NCBI GenBank assembly: GCA_020638835.1
Contig: JACKHV010000003.1
Location: 62,001 to 126,000 of the forward strand
DNA from: Planctomycetota bacterium
GTDB lineage: Bacteria; Planctomycetota; UBA1135; GCA-002686595
Direction: 5' to 3'
Length of the DNA stretch: 64,000 nucleotides
Shown in pieces: positions 1 through 8,829 of this stretch (position 1 is its first letter; the number at the start of each line of letters is the position of its first letter). The notes under the pieces are model-generated. The model was given only the letters and a program-made list of their open reading frames with translations, was not told the origin of the DNA and searched no databases. The position numbers and the translations under genes were made by a program.

Positions 1-164
1 AGGAAGGTGCCCTGCACCAAGTCCTCGGCGCCCAGCTGGTCGCCCGTCAAGTGGATCGCGAGCAGCAGCAGCTTCGGCGCCGTCAGGTCGAAGACCGCGG
101 CCAAGTCGGCCGGGTCTCCGCTCCGTTGGTACTGCGAGAACAGCTTGTCCGGGGTCGGGATCAT
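1..164 (-). CDS. ECF-type RNA polymerase sigma factor, 5' part only
   Basis: The gene starts at an ATG at 164 and runs off the left edge, so only about 54 residues are visible. They match sigma region 2 of extracytoplasmic-function sigma factors: an amphipathic start (LFSQYQRSGD), then a hydrophobic helix (LLLLAIHLTG) and a closing AEDLVQGTFL, the usual D-A-E-D-L-x-Q-x-x-F-L signature of region 2. Such proteins direct RNA polymerase to a small regulon. The gene follows the secreted protein at 189-1388 on the same strand, and a TAGAAT -10 candidate overlaps that gene's stop codon. Region 4 and any C-terminal extension are outside the window, so the subfamily cannot be named. Confidence 0.75.
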   Translation of the reverse strand, partial: MIPTPDKLFSQYQRSGDPADLAAVFDLTAPKLLLLAIHLTGDQLGAEDLVQGTF

Positions 165-185
165 CCTGGAGCGCGCGCCGCGACG

Positions 186-215
186 ATTCTAATGGGACTG
201 CTGCGCGTAGGTCAG
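186..215 (-). promoter_or_regulatory. candidate promoter of the sigma factor gene
   Basis: On the minus strand CTGACC (210-215) and TAGAAT (186-191) are separated by 18 nt and lie 21 nt upstream of the ATG at 164. The TAG of the -10 box is also the stop codon of the preceding gene. Confidence 0.4.
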
Positions 216-1388
216 CTCTTCGCGCAGGTCCATCAGGATGATGCCGATCGTCTTGCAGTAGGGCGAGTCGCGCTGCTCCTTGACGTAAGCGTTCAGTCGC
301 TCGATCGCGGCCGGGTAGAGCTTCGCGACCGCCGCGTAGTAGGCGGCTTCGTCGTAGTCGGCATCGGCGCGGGCGCGGGCGTCGTACTCGCTGTCGACCG
401 CGGCCTCCAGCTCCGTCCGCAGCTTGCGCATCTCGAGGTAGCGCTCGTACTGCTCGACCGCGGCGGCGTAGTCGTCCTGCGCGCGAATCGCTTGCACCTC
501 GGCGCTCACGCGGCTGCCGCTCTCGCTCTCCGTGCGGAACATCGCGGCGAGCCGCTCGAGCCGAGTCACGTACTCGGCCAGCATCCCGCGCTCCTGGAGC
601 GGCGCGCAGAAGACCTTGCGGTAGTGCTCTTCGGCGCGTTGGAGGCGAGCGTGCAGTTCCTCGAGCTCGGCGGCGCAGCGCTCCGCCGCGGCTCCCGACT
701 CGAGCTTCGCGAGCTGTTCCTCCGCGTCGCCGAGCCGCCACTCGGCGAGCGCCGCGAAGCAACGCTTCGTCGACCCGTCCTTGCAAGCGGGCGACGCCTG
801 CAGCGACTTGCGCAGATCCTCGACCGACTTGTCGAAGACGTCGTCGCCCGACGCGGCGATCGTGCCGAGTTCCGCGATCAGTGCCCAGCGGAAGCCGAGT
901 TCCGAGCCGTAGCGCGTCTCGAGCAGTTCGTCGCGCACCGGTTGATCGAGGGGCGAGTCGATGTCCCACTCGTCCAGCCGCGCGCACGTCATGTGATTCG
1001 GCTTGGCGCGGTCGACGAGGTCGAGCGCGATCTTCTTGCCCTTCTGCTCCATCCACGCCTGCGGAACGATGCAGAGTACCTCGAAGCCGTCCTGTTCCCA
1101 CTTCGCCGCAAGCTTGTCGACGCGCTTCAGCGTCTTGACATAGTCCTTGATGTCGTCGGCATTCCAGCGCGGATTGACCGAGACGAGCACCAGCGTCGGG
1201 CGTTGGCCGAAGAGCGCGAGGTTGTCGCGCGGGTCGCCCTTCTGGGTCGCGTCGATCTCGACGAGTCTTCCGCTGCAGTCGAGCTCGAAGCCGGCGAAGT
1301 CGGTCCGCTCGGCTCGGGCGGCGGGGGCGGGGATGAGCGACGCGCCGAGCAGACCGGCGGCGAGCAACAGAGTTCGGAGAGTGTTCAT
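189..1388 (-). CDS. secreted protein with possible thioredoxin-like N-terminal domain
   Basis: This is a 399-residue protein. The start is taken at 1388 because a clean signal peptide follows (MNTLRTLLLAAGLLGASL, then an AxA site near residue 25) and an AGGAA element precedes it. An upstream in-frame start at 1439 would give a poor leader. Residues about 30-170 have the beta-alpha pattern of a redoxin or thioredoxin fold (TLVLVSVNP, a helix, then FEVLCIVP), but there is no CxxC motif, so redox activity is doubtful. The remainder is mostly charged helix, probably TPR-like or coiled coil. Function is not recognised. It sits directly upstream of the sigma factor gene on the same strand. Confidence 0.55.
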   Translation of the reverse strand: MNTLRTLLLAAGLLGASLIPAPAARAERTDFAGFELDCSGRLVEIDATQKGDPRDNLALFGQRPTLVLVSVNPRWNADDIKDYVKTLKRVDKLAAKWEQDGFEVLCIVPQAWMEQKGKKIALDLVDRAKPNHMTCARLDEWDIDSPLDQPVRDELLETRYGSELGFRWALIAELGTIAASGDDVFDKSVEDLRKSLQASPACKDGSTKRCFAALAEWRLGDAEEQLAKLESGAAAERCAAELEELHARLQRAEEHYRKVFCAPLQERGMLAEYVTRLERLAAMFRTESESGSRVSAEVQAIRAQDDYAAAVEQYERYLEMRKLRTELEAAVDSEYDARARADADYDEAAYYAAVAKLYPAAIERLNAYVKEQRDSPYCKTIGIILMDLREELTYAQQSH

Positions 1389-1522
1389 CGGGTTCCTCGG
1401 GATTCCGGGACGGAAGGGGAGAGCGCCCTCCATATCCACGGGTCCGAGGAACGTGTCAGCGAGTCGCGGAATCGGCGCGCGATCCCCTTGACCGCGACCG
1501 CGGCGAGCCGCAGCGTGCCGCC

Positions 1523-1867
1523 ATGCGCTACCTCCTGCCGCCGCTCTTGCTGAGCATCAGCAACCTGTTCATGACCTTCGCCTGGTACGGGCACCTGAAG
1601 CACAAGCAGGCCGCCCTGTGGGTCGCGATCGTCGCGAGCTGGGGCATCGCCTTCTTCGAGTACTGCTTCCAAGTCCCGGCGAACCGCCTGGGGCACGCGG
1701 TCTACAGCGCCTCGCAGCTGAAGGTGATGCAGGAAGCGATCACGCTCGTCGTCTTCTTCGGCTTCGCGTACCTCTACCTGCATGAACCGCCGAAGCGGCA
1801 CGAGCTCGTGGGGATGACGCTCGTGCTGCTCGGCGTGTGCGTCGCGCAGTTCGGCGGGGCGGTTTGA
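1523..1867 (+). CDS. DUF486-family small membrane protein (DMT superfamily)
   Basis: This 114-residue protein has four predicted membrane helices and closely resembles the DUF486 family. It begins with the typical LLLSISNLFMTFAWYGHL, continues with a WGIAFFEYCFQVPANRLG segment, then QLKVMQEAITLVVF, and ends LLGVCVAQFGG. The family belongs to the drug/metabolite transporter superfamily as half-size proteins, and its substrate is unknown. The gene is monocistronic and convergent with the next gene, with a 16-nt gap. Length and motif order are normal for the family, so the family call is firm while the role remains open. Confidence 0.85.
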   Translation: MRYLLPPLLLSISNLFMTFAWYGHLKHKQAALWVAIVASWGIAFFEYCFQVPANRLGHAVYSASQLKVMQEAITLVVFFGFAYLYLHEPPKRHELVGMTLVLLGVCVAQFGGAV

Positions 1868-1883
1868 GGCTTCGCGTGGGCGC

Positions 1884-3533
1884 TCACTGCGTGTGCAGCT
1901 CGAAGCGGAAGCCCTCCGCCGTGCGGCGCGAGGTGAAGACGAGCAGCGAATCGAACGGATTGCGGCCGACCTCCTGACCCTCCTCGGGCGGCAGGCGGTA
2001 GGCGGAGCCCATGCGCCGCACGGCCTCCGCCTCGAGCGTCGACAGGTCCTCGATCGAGATCGAGCAGCAGCCGAGGTTCGCGTCGAAGGCGGCCTGCACC
2101 TCGGAGCCGTCGAGCAGGTTCGCGCCCGGAACGCCGTTCACCGCGCGCAGGTTGCGCGCGAGCACGTCGCGGAAGCCGATCAGCAGGGCACGGGGCAGGA
2201 TCGCGAAGCCGAAGTCGTCGTCTCCGGCGCCGGTCAGGTAGACCTCGGTATCCTCGAGCGTCGAGGAGGGGATCAGCGTCTCGACCGTGCGTTCACCGAC
2301 GAGCCGATCGAGCGCGGAGCGGAAGGCCGCGCCGTCGACGAGCGAGGCGAACAGTCCGATGTCGTCGAAGTCGAGCACGTCGTGCGAGTCGTGCAGCAGC
2401 TGGAAGACCGCGAAGGTGCCGTCGAGCTGCGCGAGGAAGTCGGCGAGCTTGTCGCTGCCGTCATCGCTCGGGTCGATGCCCACCAGCGCGTCGAGCGTCT
2501 CGAGGCTCTCCGCGCCGTGCCGTTCCAGGAGCGCGCCGCGCAAGCGCGTGTAGAACTGCTTCAGATTCCAGCGCAGCGCGTGCAGCTGTGCGAGGCCGTT
2601 CGGCAGTTGCCCGGCGAGAGCGGCGGGCAGGGGCTCGAAGGTGTCCGCCAAGCTCGCGGCCAGCGTCTCGCGCGGGATGTGGAGACGTGCGGTGCAATCG
2701 ACCCGCGTGCCGGGGTGGACGTCGCTCGCGACGGCGAGCCAGAAGTCCTGGTCGAGGCCGAGCAATCCGGTCGGGTCGGGCAGCACGCCCGCCCAATCCG
2801 CGGCGAGCTCGCGCTCGTAGTCCGGGACGAAGGGCGTCAAGTCGACGAAGACCTCGATGCCGTGGCAGCGCGGCTGGCCGCTGCGCGACCGCTCGAAAGC
2901 CTGCACGACGGGAGCGCGCTCGTCCGAGCTCGCGCCCGCGATGCTGGCGCCGATCACGGCCGCGAGCGCTTCGGCGTCGTCGCCGGAGAACAGCCCGAGG
3001 ACCTGCGGGTGGTCGACGAGCGCGGCGAAGTGGCCTTTGCGCGCCGTCCACCCGTACTGGCTCGTCTCTCGCCACGCGACCATCTCGACGCGCGCGCCGG
3101 CGAGCTCGAGCTCGCGAGGCAGCGCGTCCGGGCCGCTCTCGGGCAACCACGTGCGCATCGCTTCGAGTAGCGCGGCGCGGTCGGCGGGCGGCGTCGTGAC
3201 GAAGCCCGCGACCTGCGACGTCAGGAACATCGCGCTCTCGCCCTGCAGCTGTTTGCAGACGGCGAGCAACTCGAGCATGTCCGTGTCGGTCTCCGAGCGG
3301 AACTCCCGCGCGAAGTCGCGCAGCAGCGGCTCGCCGTGGTCCGACGCGAGCAGGCGGTACCAGTCGTTGCGCTCGGCGCGCGAGCGCAAGGCGGCGAAGT
3401 CCTCGCAGTAGGCGACGGCGAAGCTGTCGGTGGGGACCAGCTGCAGCACCGAAGGAGAGACCGGAGGTCCGCAGAGCGCCGGAGTGGAAGCGAGGAAGAT
3501 GCGAACAGCAGCGGAGGTCACTTGCAGCAACAT
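1884..3533 (-). CDS. secreted protein of unknown function, weakly DUF3352-like
   Basis: This protein has 549 residues. The start at 3533 (ATG) is chosen because it opens directly into a hydrophobic leader (MLLQVTSAAVRIFLASTP), whereas the longer in-frame extension is arginine- and serine-rich and looks non-coding. The mature part starts with a phrase like VLQLVPTDSFAVAYC, reminiscent of DUF3352-type proteins that open with VPADT-x-A-Y. The rest is alpha/beta with many acidic residues and no catalytic motif that I recognise. A TAGACT -10 candidate lies 49 nt upstream. It is convergent with the DUF486 gene and divergent from the HEAT/vWA gene. Function unknown. Confidence 0.5.
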   Translation of the reverse strand: MLLQVTSAAVRIFLASTPALCGPPVSPSVLQLVPTDSFAVAYCEDFAALRSRAERNDWYRLLASDHGEPLLRDFAREFRSETDTDMLELLAVCKQLQGESAMFLTSQVAGFVTTPPADRAALLEAMRTWLPESGPDALPRELELAGARVEMVAWRETSQYGWTARKGHFAALVDHPQVLGLFSGDDAEALAAVIGASIAGASSDERAPVVQAFERSRSGQPRCHGIEVFVDLTPFVPDYERELAADWAGVLPDPTGLLGLDQDFWLAVASDVHPGTRVDCTARLHIPRETLAASLADTFEPLPAALAGQLPNGLAQLHALRWNLKQFYTRLRGALLERHGAESLETLDALVGIDPSDDGSDKLADFLAQLDGTFAVFQLLHDSHDVLDFDDIGLFASLVDGAAFRSALDRLVGERTVETLIPSSTLEDTEVYLTGAGDDDFGFAILPRALLIGFRDVLARNLRAVNGVPGANLLDGSEVQAAFDANLGCCSISIEDLSTLEAEAVRRMGSAYRLPPEEGQEVGRNPFDSLLVFTSRRTAEGFRFELHTQ

Positions 3534-3582
3534 GGGTGGCAGCTCTCTTGCAGGGATCGCGGCGGGAGTCGACGAAGAGCAC

Positions 3583-3588
3583 AGTCTA
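3583..3588 (-). promoter_or_regulatory. candidate -10 element TAGACT
   Basis: TAGACT on the minus strand lies about 50 nt upstream of the ATG at 3533, in the same GGCTAGACTG context as other -10 candidates in the window. No convincing -35 is visible. Confidence 0.4.
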
Positions 3589-3757
3589 GCCTCGGTCCGT
3601 ACCGGCGAACTTCGCTCGCGCTGAGCACCTGGATCAGCACGGCTTATCGAGGAAGAGCGGGCGCGGATGCCCCGGACGGAGCTCGGGTGCACACCCGATT
3701 GGTCGCGACGGCGGGCCGCGCTGCAATCCTCCTGCCCTCGCACCGCGTGCGCCCTGC

Positions 3758-3763
3758 TAAGCT
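3758..3763 (+). promoter_or_regulatory. candidate -10 element TAAGCT
   Basis: TAAGCT lies 27 nt upstream of the ATG at 3791. It is the divergent partner of the TAGACT element serving the minus-strand gene in the same 257-bp intergenic region. Confidence 0.35.
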
Positions 3764-3790
3764 GCCCGCCCCCCTCGCCCAGGACACCTC

Positions 3791-5293
3791 ATGCATCGAG
3801 TCAGCACCCTCTGCGTCTTCCTCGTCCTCGCCCTGACAGCCGCCATAGGATCGGGGGCCGTGCAGGACGCGGACGCCGGTCGGCTCGAGGAAGCACGGCG
3901 CTTGTTCGGCACGTGGAACGAGGGTGATGCGAACCGCGCCGCACAGATCTGCGTGCAAGTCGACAGTCCCGAGAGCGTCGAGGTGCTGCTCGAGGTCTTG
4001 CGGCGCGAACAGCCGCGCAGCAACGCGCTCGCGCCGGCGCACTTCCGTGACATCGCGTGGGGGGCGCTGCTCGAGATCAAGGACCGCTACGCGCGCAAGG
4101 CGGTCGAGGCGGAGCTGAAGCAGAACAAGAAGAACCCGCGCGTGCGGCAGTGGTGCGCGGAGGTGCTCGGCGAGTACGCCGACCTCGACTTCGGCGAGGC
4201 GTTGACGCGCGCGCTGACGGACAAAGAGGACTTCGTGCGCGCGGCGGCGGCGCGCGCCCTCGGCAAGACGCGCTACGAACCGGCGCAGAAGGCGCTCGAG
4301 AAGAGCTCCTCCTCGAGCGATGCGTTCGTGCGCGCGAACTCGATCGAGGCGCTCGCGCTCGTCGCCCCCGCGTCGAACCTGAAGCGCTACGAGAAGGGGC
4401 TGAAGGACAAGGACGGCGGCGTGCGCTGCGCGTTGCTCGCGACGGCGCCGGTCGCGTACCCGGACCTTGCCGAGCGGCTCTCGACCGAAGCGCTCGACGA
4501 CGAGGACTGGCGCCCGCGCGCGCAAGCGACGGACAACCTGGGCGGCATCAAGACGAAGACCTCGGTCGACGCGCTGATCCGCGCGACGGAGGACGGACGC
4601 CCGACGGTCGGTCTGCGCGCGATCACGAACCTGCAGAAGCTGACCGGCCAGGCGCACACGCGCGCCGACCAGTGGAAGCGCTGGTGGGCCGAGAACCGCG
4701 AGACCTTCGCCTTTCCCGAGGGTACGGGCGCTGTCACGCGCGGCGAGGGCGCGACGGTCACGACCTTCAACGGCATCCAGCTGACCAGCGACCACGTCGC
4801 CTTCCTGATGGACAAGTCGAAGGCGATGAACGACCAGCTCAGCTCGCGCGGCTGCACCAAGGACGCCGCCGCGCACCAGGAACTGACTGGCGTGTTCGAG
4901 TCGCTCGAGGACGGACTCGACTTCAACATCTTCAACTACGCGCTCGAGGTGGACGCCTTCCAGAAGCAGGCGGTCGAGCTGACGAAGGTGACGGCGCGCA
5001 AGGGGCTCACCTTCCACGCCGAGGGGCGCATCGACGGCGCGAAGGACATCTGGGCGGTGCTCGAGAGCGTGCTCAGCGATCCGACGCTCGACACGGCTTA
5101 CCTGCTCTCGTCCGGCGAGCCCGACGTCGGACTCTACGTGCACTGGAACCGCGTGACGTGGCAGCTCCGAGAGCTGAACCGCTTCCACAAGATCACGGTG
5201 CACTCGATCGCGTACTCGGACAACGACTGGTACGCGCAGCAGCTGGAGCGCATCTCGGACTGCACCGACGGCGAGTTCCGGCGCTTCCAGTGA
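3791..5293 (+). CDS. secreted HEAT-repeat protein with C-terminal von Willebrand A-like domain
   Basis: This protein has 500 residues. A signal peptide (residues 1-24) is followed by helical repeats of HEAT/PBS type at about 60-280 (for example FVRAAAARALGKTRY and FVRANSIEALAL, spaced roughly 30 residues). The C-terminal 180 residues resemble a von Willebrand A domain, with HVAFLMDKSKAM at about 336-347. The metal site DxSxS is only partly kept (D341, S343; lysine and alanine follow), so metal binding is uncertain. Secreted repeat-plus-vWA proteins usually act as protein-binding scaffolds; that role is inferred. It ends 12 nt from the convergent methyltransferase gene. Confidence 0.6.
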   Translation: MHRVSTLCVFLVLALTAAIGSGAVQDADAGRLEEARRLFGTWNEGDANRAAQICVQVDSPESVEVLLEVLRREQPRSNALAPAHFRDIAWGALLEIKDRYARKAVEAELKQNKKNPRVRQWCAEVLGEYADLDFGEALTRALTDKEDFVRAAAARALGKTRYEPAQKALEKSSSSSDAFVRANSIEALALVAPASNLKRYEKGLKDKDGGVRCALLATAPVAYPDLAERLSTEALDDEDWRPRAQATDNLGGIKTKTSVDALIRATEDGRPTVGLRAITNLQKLTGQAHTRADQWKRWWAENRETFAFPEGTGAVTRGEGATVTTFNGIQLTSDHVAFLMDKSKAMNDQLSSRGCTKDAAAHQELTGVFESLEDGLDFNIFNYALEVDAFQKQAVELTKVTARKGLTFHAEGRIDGAKDIWAVLESVLSDPTLDTAYLLSSGEPDVGLYVHWNRVTWQLRELNRFHKITVHSIAYSDNDWYAQQLERISDCTDGEFRRFQ

Positions 5294-5305
5294 GCGCGGG
5301 CGCGG

Positions 5306-6025
5306 TCAGCCGGTTCGCCTGACGACCAGGCAGATCGACCCGTTCCAGCTGAGCCCGTCGCGTGCGCAGTCCTCGAGCAAGGCGTCGAGCGCGTCGCGCT
5401 CCGCGTCGTCAGGAGCGAGTTCGGCGACGCGCCGTCGTGCGTCCGCGGCGAAGTCGGCGGTCGAGCGCGCGCGCAGGCGCAGGAAGCGCTGCGACTCCAG
5501 CTCGAGCTCGACGCCCGGAAGCTCGGGCAGCATCGCGACCAGCTCGCCGAGTTCGTGCACTTCGGCGTGGTACATGCCGCCGCGCCGATCCATGCGCTTC
5601 TCCCAGCGGTCGAGCTGCAGCGCCGTGCGCTGCGAGGGCAGACTCGGGTCGAAGGCGGGTTCGGCGATCAGCACGCCCGTGCGGCAGACGCGCACGGCTT
5701 CCGCGATCGCGCGTGCCGGTCGCTCGAGGTGGTGGGGAACGTGCCGGAGCGTCACCCAGTCGAAGGCGCCGTCGTCGAACGGCAGCTCGTAGGCCGAACC
5801 TCCTCGCGCGTCGGCGCCCTCCGCTTGCAGTGCCTCGAGCTTCGGCCCCGCCTGGTCGACGCCGACGACGGGGACGCCGCGGTCCGCCACCTGCTTCATC
5901 AGCCCGCCGGCTCCGCAGCCGACGTCGAGCACCGAATTCGGCGCTTCGCGCAGCAAGGAGGCGACGAACTGCTCGAGGGACCAAGCGTGATTCTCTTCCG
6001 CCGTGCATGCGCGTAGGCCGAGCAT
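5306..6025 (-). CDS. class I SAM-dependent methyltransferase of the type III PKS cluster
   Basis: This protein has 239 residues. Motif I of class I methyltransferases is clear (VLDVGCGAGG, residues about 33-42), followed by the acidic end of strand 2 (VVGVDQAGPKL) and a post-motif DWVTLRHVPHHLERPARA typical of Methyltransf_11 proteins. It should transfer a methyl group from SAM to a small molecule. It lies downstream of the type III polyketide synthase on the same strand and probably modifies its product. The start at 6025 is chosen because TAGGCT with a TTGCGC -35 sits just 7 nt upstream, so translation would begin at or near the transcript end. An in-frame start at 6109 is possible but would contain that promoter. 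Confidence 0.8.
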   Translation of the reverse strand: MLGLRACTAEENHAWSLEQFVASLLREAPNSVLDVGCGAGGLMKQVADRGVPVVGVDQAGPKLEALQAEGADARGGSAYELPFDDGAFDWVTLRHVPHHLERPARAIAEAVRVCRTGVLIAEPAFDPSLPSQRTALQLDRWEKRMDRRGGMYHAEVHELGELVAMLPELPGVELELESQRFLRLRARSTADFAADARRRVAELAPDDAERDALDALLEDCARDGLSWNGSICLVVRRTG

Positions 6026-6032
6026 ATGACAG

Positions 6033-6060
6033 AGCCTAGCGGGCGCGAGGTGTCGCGCAA
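6033..6060 (-). promoter_or_regulatory. candidate promoter TTGCGC-N16-TAGGCT
   Basis: On the minus strand TTGCGC (6055-6060) and TAGGCT (6033-6038) are 16 nt apart. The -10 ends 7 nt before the methyltransferase ATG at 6025, implying a leaderless transcript. Confidence 0.5.
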
Positions 6061-6139
6061 CGCCTCGCCCGGCGTGCCGACCGAGGCGGATGCGCGGGGA
6101 TCGGAGCATCCGATCTTTCCGCTGGCGCGTTCGGAGCGC

Positions 6140-7207
6140 TCACTCGCGCCACTCGAACAACACGTACTCCGAACAGAAGGCCGGACCCATGGCGAGCAGC
6201 ATTCCGCGCGAGCCGACGCCGGGCGATCCGGCGCGGAGCACCTCGTCGAGCGCGAGCAGCACGGAGGTGCTGGAGAGGTTGCCGGTCTCGGCGAGCACCT
6301 TCCACGCGAAGCGCACGTCGTGGTCGCTGAGCCCCAGGCCTTCCTGCATCGCGGAGAGGACCTTGGGGCCGCCGGGGTGGCAGACCCAGGTCGAGACGTC
6401 GTCGCGCCGCATGTCGTGGTCGGACAGGAAAGTGTCGACGCCGGGCGCGAGCATCTCGCGCGCGATCGCCGGCACGCTGGGAGAGAGGACGATGTCGAAG
6501 CCGCGCTCCGAGATCGTCCAACCCATCACGTCTTCGGTGTCCTTGTAGAGCACCGAACGCGTGTCGATCACTTGCAGGCCCTTCAGGCCGAGCTTCTTCG
6601 CGCGTTCTTCACCGACGACGAGCACGGCGGCCGCGCCGTCGCCGAAGAGGCCCGACGAGATCAGGTTTGCGACGCTGGTGTCGTCGCGCTGGAAGGTCAG
6701 CGAGCAGAGCTCGACCGATACGAGCGCGGCGATCTGGTCGGGGTACGCCTTCACGTAGTCGGTCGCGCGCGCGATCCCAGCGGCGCCGGCGACGCAGCCC
6801 AGGCCGAAGATCGGCGTGCGCTTGATGTCGCTGCGCAGCCCCATGCGGTTGGCGAGGCGCGCCTCGAGCGAGGGGCTCGCGATCCCGGTGACGGAGACCG
6901 CGAAGACGGCGTCGATGTCCGTCGGCTGCAGGTCGACCTGATCGAGCGCCGACTGCAACGCTCGCTGCCCGAGGGCCTGCGCGTGCTCGATCCAGAGGTC
7001 GTTGAACTGGCCGAAGGTGCGCGGCTCGAGGTACCTCTCGAGCGGCATCACCAAGTGGCGCGTCTCGACGCGCGTGTTCTCCAGCAGGGTCCCGAGGCGC
7101 GAGGTGGCGGAGGGGCGGTCGGCCCAGATCACCTCGAGCGCGCGGCGGATGTCGGATTGGTCGTAACGGTGTTCGGGTAGCGCGCGCGCTACGGATGCGA
7201 TTCTCAT
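6140..7207 (-). CDS. type III polyketide synthase (chalcone/stilbene synthase-like)
   Basis: This protein has 355 residues, normal for the family. The thiolase-fold catalytic triad is visible: Cys138 in GLGCVAGAAG, His277 in CHPGGPKVL and Asn310 in GNLSSTS. GDGAAAVLV (189-197) is the usual glycine loop. These enzymes condense acyl-CoA starters with malonyl-CoA and commonly make alkylresorcinols or alkylpyrones. The neighbouring methyltransferase and the divergent FAD oxidoreductase reproduce the enzyme set of Streptomyces srsABC phenolic-lipid biosynthesis. Starter specificity cannot be read from sequence alone. The gene ends 114 nt before the methyltransferase start and lies downstream of a lipoprotein and a YceI-like gene on the same strand. 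Confidence 0.9.
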   Translation of the reverse strand: MRIASVARALPEHRYDQSDIRRALEVIWADRPSATSRLGTLLENTRVETRHLVMPLERYLEPRTFGQFNDLWIEHAQALGQRALQSALDQVDLQPTDIDAVFAVSVTGIASPSLEARLANRMGLRSDIKRTPIFGLGCVAGAAGIARATDYVKAYPDQIAALVSVELCSLTFQRDDTSVANLISSGLFGDGAAAVLVVGEERAKKLGLKGLQVIDTRSVLYKDTEDVMGWTISERGFDIVLSPSVPAIAREMLAPGVDTFLSDHDMRRDDVSTWVCHPGGPKVLSAMQEGLGLSDHDVRFAWKVLAETGNLSSTSVLLALDEVLRAGSPGVGSRGMLLAMGPAFCSEYVLFEWRE

Positions 7208-7297
7208 GCAGGGTCTCGAGTCAGGCCGTTACGGCCCCGGTTGGCTGGGAAGTGGTGTTGTGGTTGCGAGTGCTGAGCGGGCGGCGAGCGGCGGTGG

Positions 7298-7717
7298 TCA
7301 CTGCGGACGTTCGCGCCGCATGATCACCGTGCCGTCGGGCCCGTTGAGTCGCAGCGAACCGTATTCGTCCACTTGGGCTTGCGCCGCGGGTCCGTCGTCG
7401 AGCCGCATCGAGTCCTGGTCGAGTTGCCAGCTGCCGGAGATCACTTCGAAGTGCGGAGGGTCGTCGTCCAGGAGTGCGGCGCCAGTGTACGTGCCTTCCG
7501 CTTCGAAGCGGTAGACGACCATGCGCAACACGATCGCGAGCTGCCCTGAGAGCTGCTCGGAGACGTAGGTCCCCGCGATGTCGGATTCCAGGGCCGGCCG
7601 CCACACGCGGTCCTCGAAGCCCGTGCGGGGTGCGCGATCCTCGGGCTCGAGCACGCTGGGGGAGATGCACGCGGCCTGCGCGAGGAGCAGCGCGACGCAG
7701 AGGAGTCGGATGCTCAA
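7298..7717 (-). CDS. small lipoprotein of unknown function, TTG start
   Basis: This protein has 139 residues. No ATG or GTG fits. A TTG at 7717 overlaps the TGA of the upstream YceI-like gene (TTGA), giving translational coupling, and it opens exactly into a lipoprotein signal peptide (LLCVALLLAQAAC, lipobox cysteine at residue 17). The mature domain is a small beta-rich module with IAGTYVSEQ and a GSWQLDQDSMRL segment, like lipocalin-type or META-like domains, but I do not recognise a family. Its coupling to the YceI-like protein and its place ahead of the polyketide synthase suggest a role in handling a lipid or lipid product. That is inference. Confidence 0.6.
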   Translation of the reverse strand: MSIRLLCVALLLAQAACISPSVLEPEDRAPRTGFEDRVWRPALESDIAGTYVSEQLSGQLAIVLRMVVYRFEAEGTYTGAALLDDDPPHFEVISGSWQLDQDSMRLDDGPAAQAQVDEYGSLRLNGPDGTVIMRRERPQ

Positions 7718-8829
7718 CGCGCCACGCTCTCGGCTCGGGCTCGCGTGCGCAGGCGCAGCCAGGCGCGAACCTCGTCCTGCATCGACACCACGCCGAGCTG
7801 GTTCGGCACCGGGATCTCGTAGTCGGAGAGCAGTAGGGGCCACTCACCTTCGAGCACCAAGCGGCGGCTCTCGTCCACGTGCGTCTGCACGGCGACTTCG
7901 ACCTCGCGCGTCACGCCGTGGATCGTCAGCTTCCCGTGGACGATGCCGTCCAGCTGCAGCTGCGAAGCGTCGGAGCGCGCAGCATCGAAGCGCGTCGGTT
8001 CGAAGGTCAGCTCCTCGAAGTGCTCGTTGTCCATGTGTTCGCGCAGCGCCTCGTCGCGGCCGTCGACGCCCGTGTTCAGCGTGTCGACGCGGACCGTGAT
8101 CGCGCCTGAGATGCCGTTCTCGGGGTGCGCGAGGTCGACGGTGAACTCGCCGCGGACGTGGTCGGAGATGCCCGTGAAGTCGTGCAGCGTGCTCTTCGCG
8201 TCGAAGCCGACGCGCGAGAGGTCGTCGAGGACTTCGAAGCGCTGCACGCCTTCGAAGCGGAAGTCGCGCGAGGGGAGGTCGAAGGCGAGGAAGCTGCGCT
8301 TGCGTTCGACGACCGGCTCCGCGGGCGCGGCTTCGACGGCGATCGGGGGTTCGGACTCCGCGACGGGCGGCGTCTCTTCGACCAGACTCGCGATCGGCAG
8401 CGCCGGCGGCTGGTCGAGGGGGCCGGACGTCGCGGCGAGTGCCTCGAGTCGAGCCAGCGTCGCGGACAGGGCTCCGGCGGTCTCGCGCGCTTGCAGCGCG
8501 GACGGCAATGCGGCCTCGAGGGCGACGAGGCGCTCATGCACGCGCGCGGACTCCGCCGCCTGCGCGTTGCTCTCTTCCGCCATCGCCTCCGCGATCCTGC
8601 CGAGGTTCGACTCGAGCGCGGCGACCAGCTCGTCGAGGTCCGTTGAGAGCGTCTCGACGCGATCTGCGACCAAGCGCTCGCTTTCGTCCCGCGCGTCGGA
8701 GCCGTCGCTCACCACGAAGGTCACGCGTTCCCCGACCTGCGTCCAGGCGACGAGCCCGAGGCCGGTCCACGCCAAGAGGCTGAACGCGCCGAGGAATCTG
8801 AGTCCTTGCTTCATCATGTCGCGAGTCAT
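7714..8829 (-). CDS. membrane-anchored YceI-like lipid-binding protein with coiled coil
   Basis: This protein has about 371 residues. An N-terminal membrane anchor (residues about 9-28, FLGAFSLLAWTGLGLVAW) is followed by a long charged coiled coil (about 45-130), a proline- and glutamate-rich linker and a C-terminal YceI-like domain (about 200-365). That domain has VGFDAKSTLHDFTGISDHVRG, the characteristic MDNEHFEELTFEPT and ITVRVDTLNTG. YceI proteins form a lipocalin-like barrel that binds polyisoprenoid chains. The anchor and coiled coil are not part of the usual YceI layout. The start is uncertain among ATGs at 8829, 8817 and 8814. It heads the lipoprotein and polyketide synthase genes. 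Confidence 0.75.
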   Translation of the reverse strand: MTRDMMKQGLRFLGAFSLLAWTGLGLVAWTQVGERVTFVVSDGSDARDESERLVADRVETLSTDLDELVAALESNLGRIAEAMAEESNAQAAESARVHERLVALEAALPSALQARETAGALSATLARLEALAATSGPLDQPPALPIASLVEETPPVAESEPPIAVEAAPAEPVVERKRSFLAFDLPSRDFRFEGVQRFEVLDDLSRVGFDAKSTLHDFTGISDHVRGEFTVDLAHPENGISGAITVRVDTLNTGVDGRDEALREHMDNEHFEELTFEPTRFDAARSDASQLQLDGIVHGKLTIHGVTREVEVAVQTHVDESRRLVLEGEWPLLLSDYEIPVPNQLGVVSMQDEVRAWLRLRTRARAESVAR

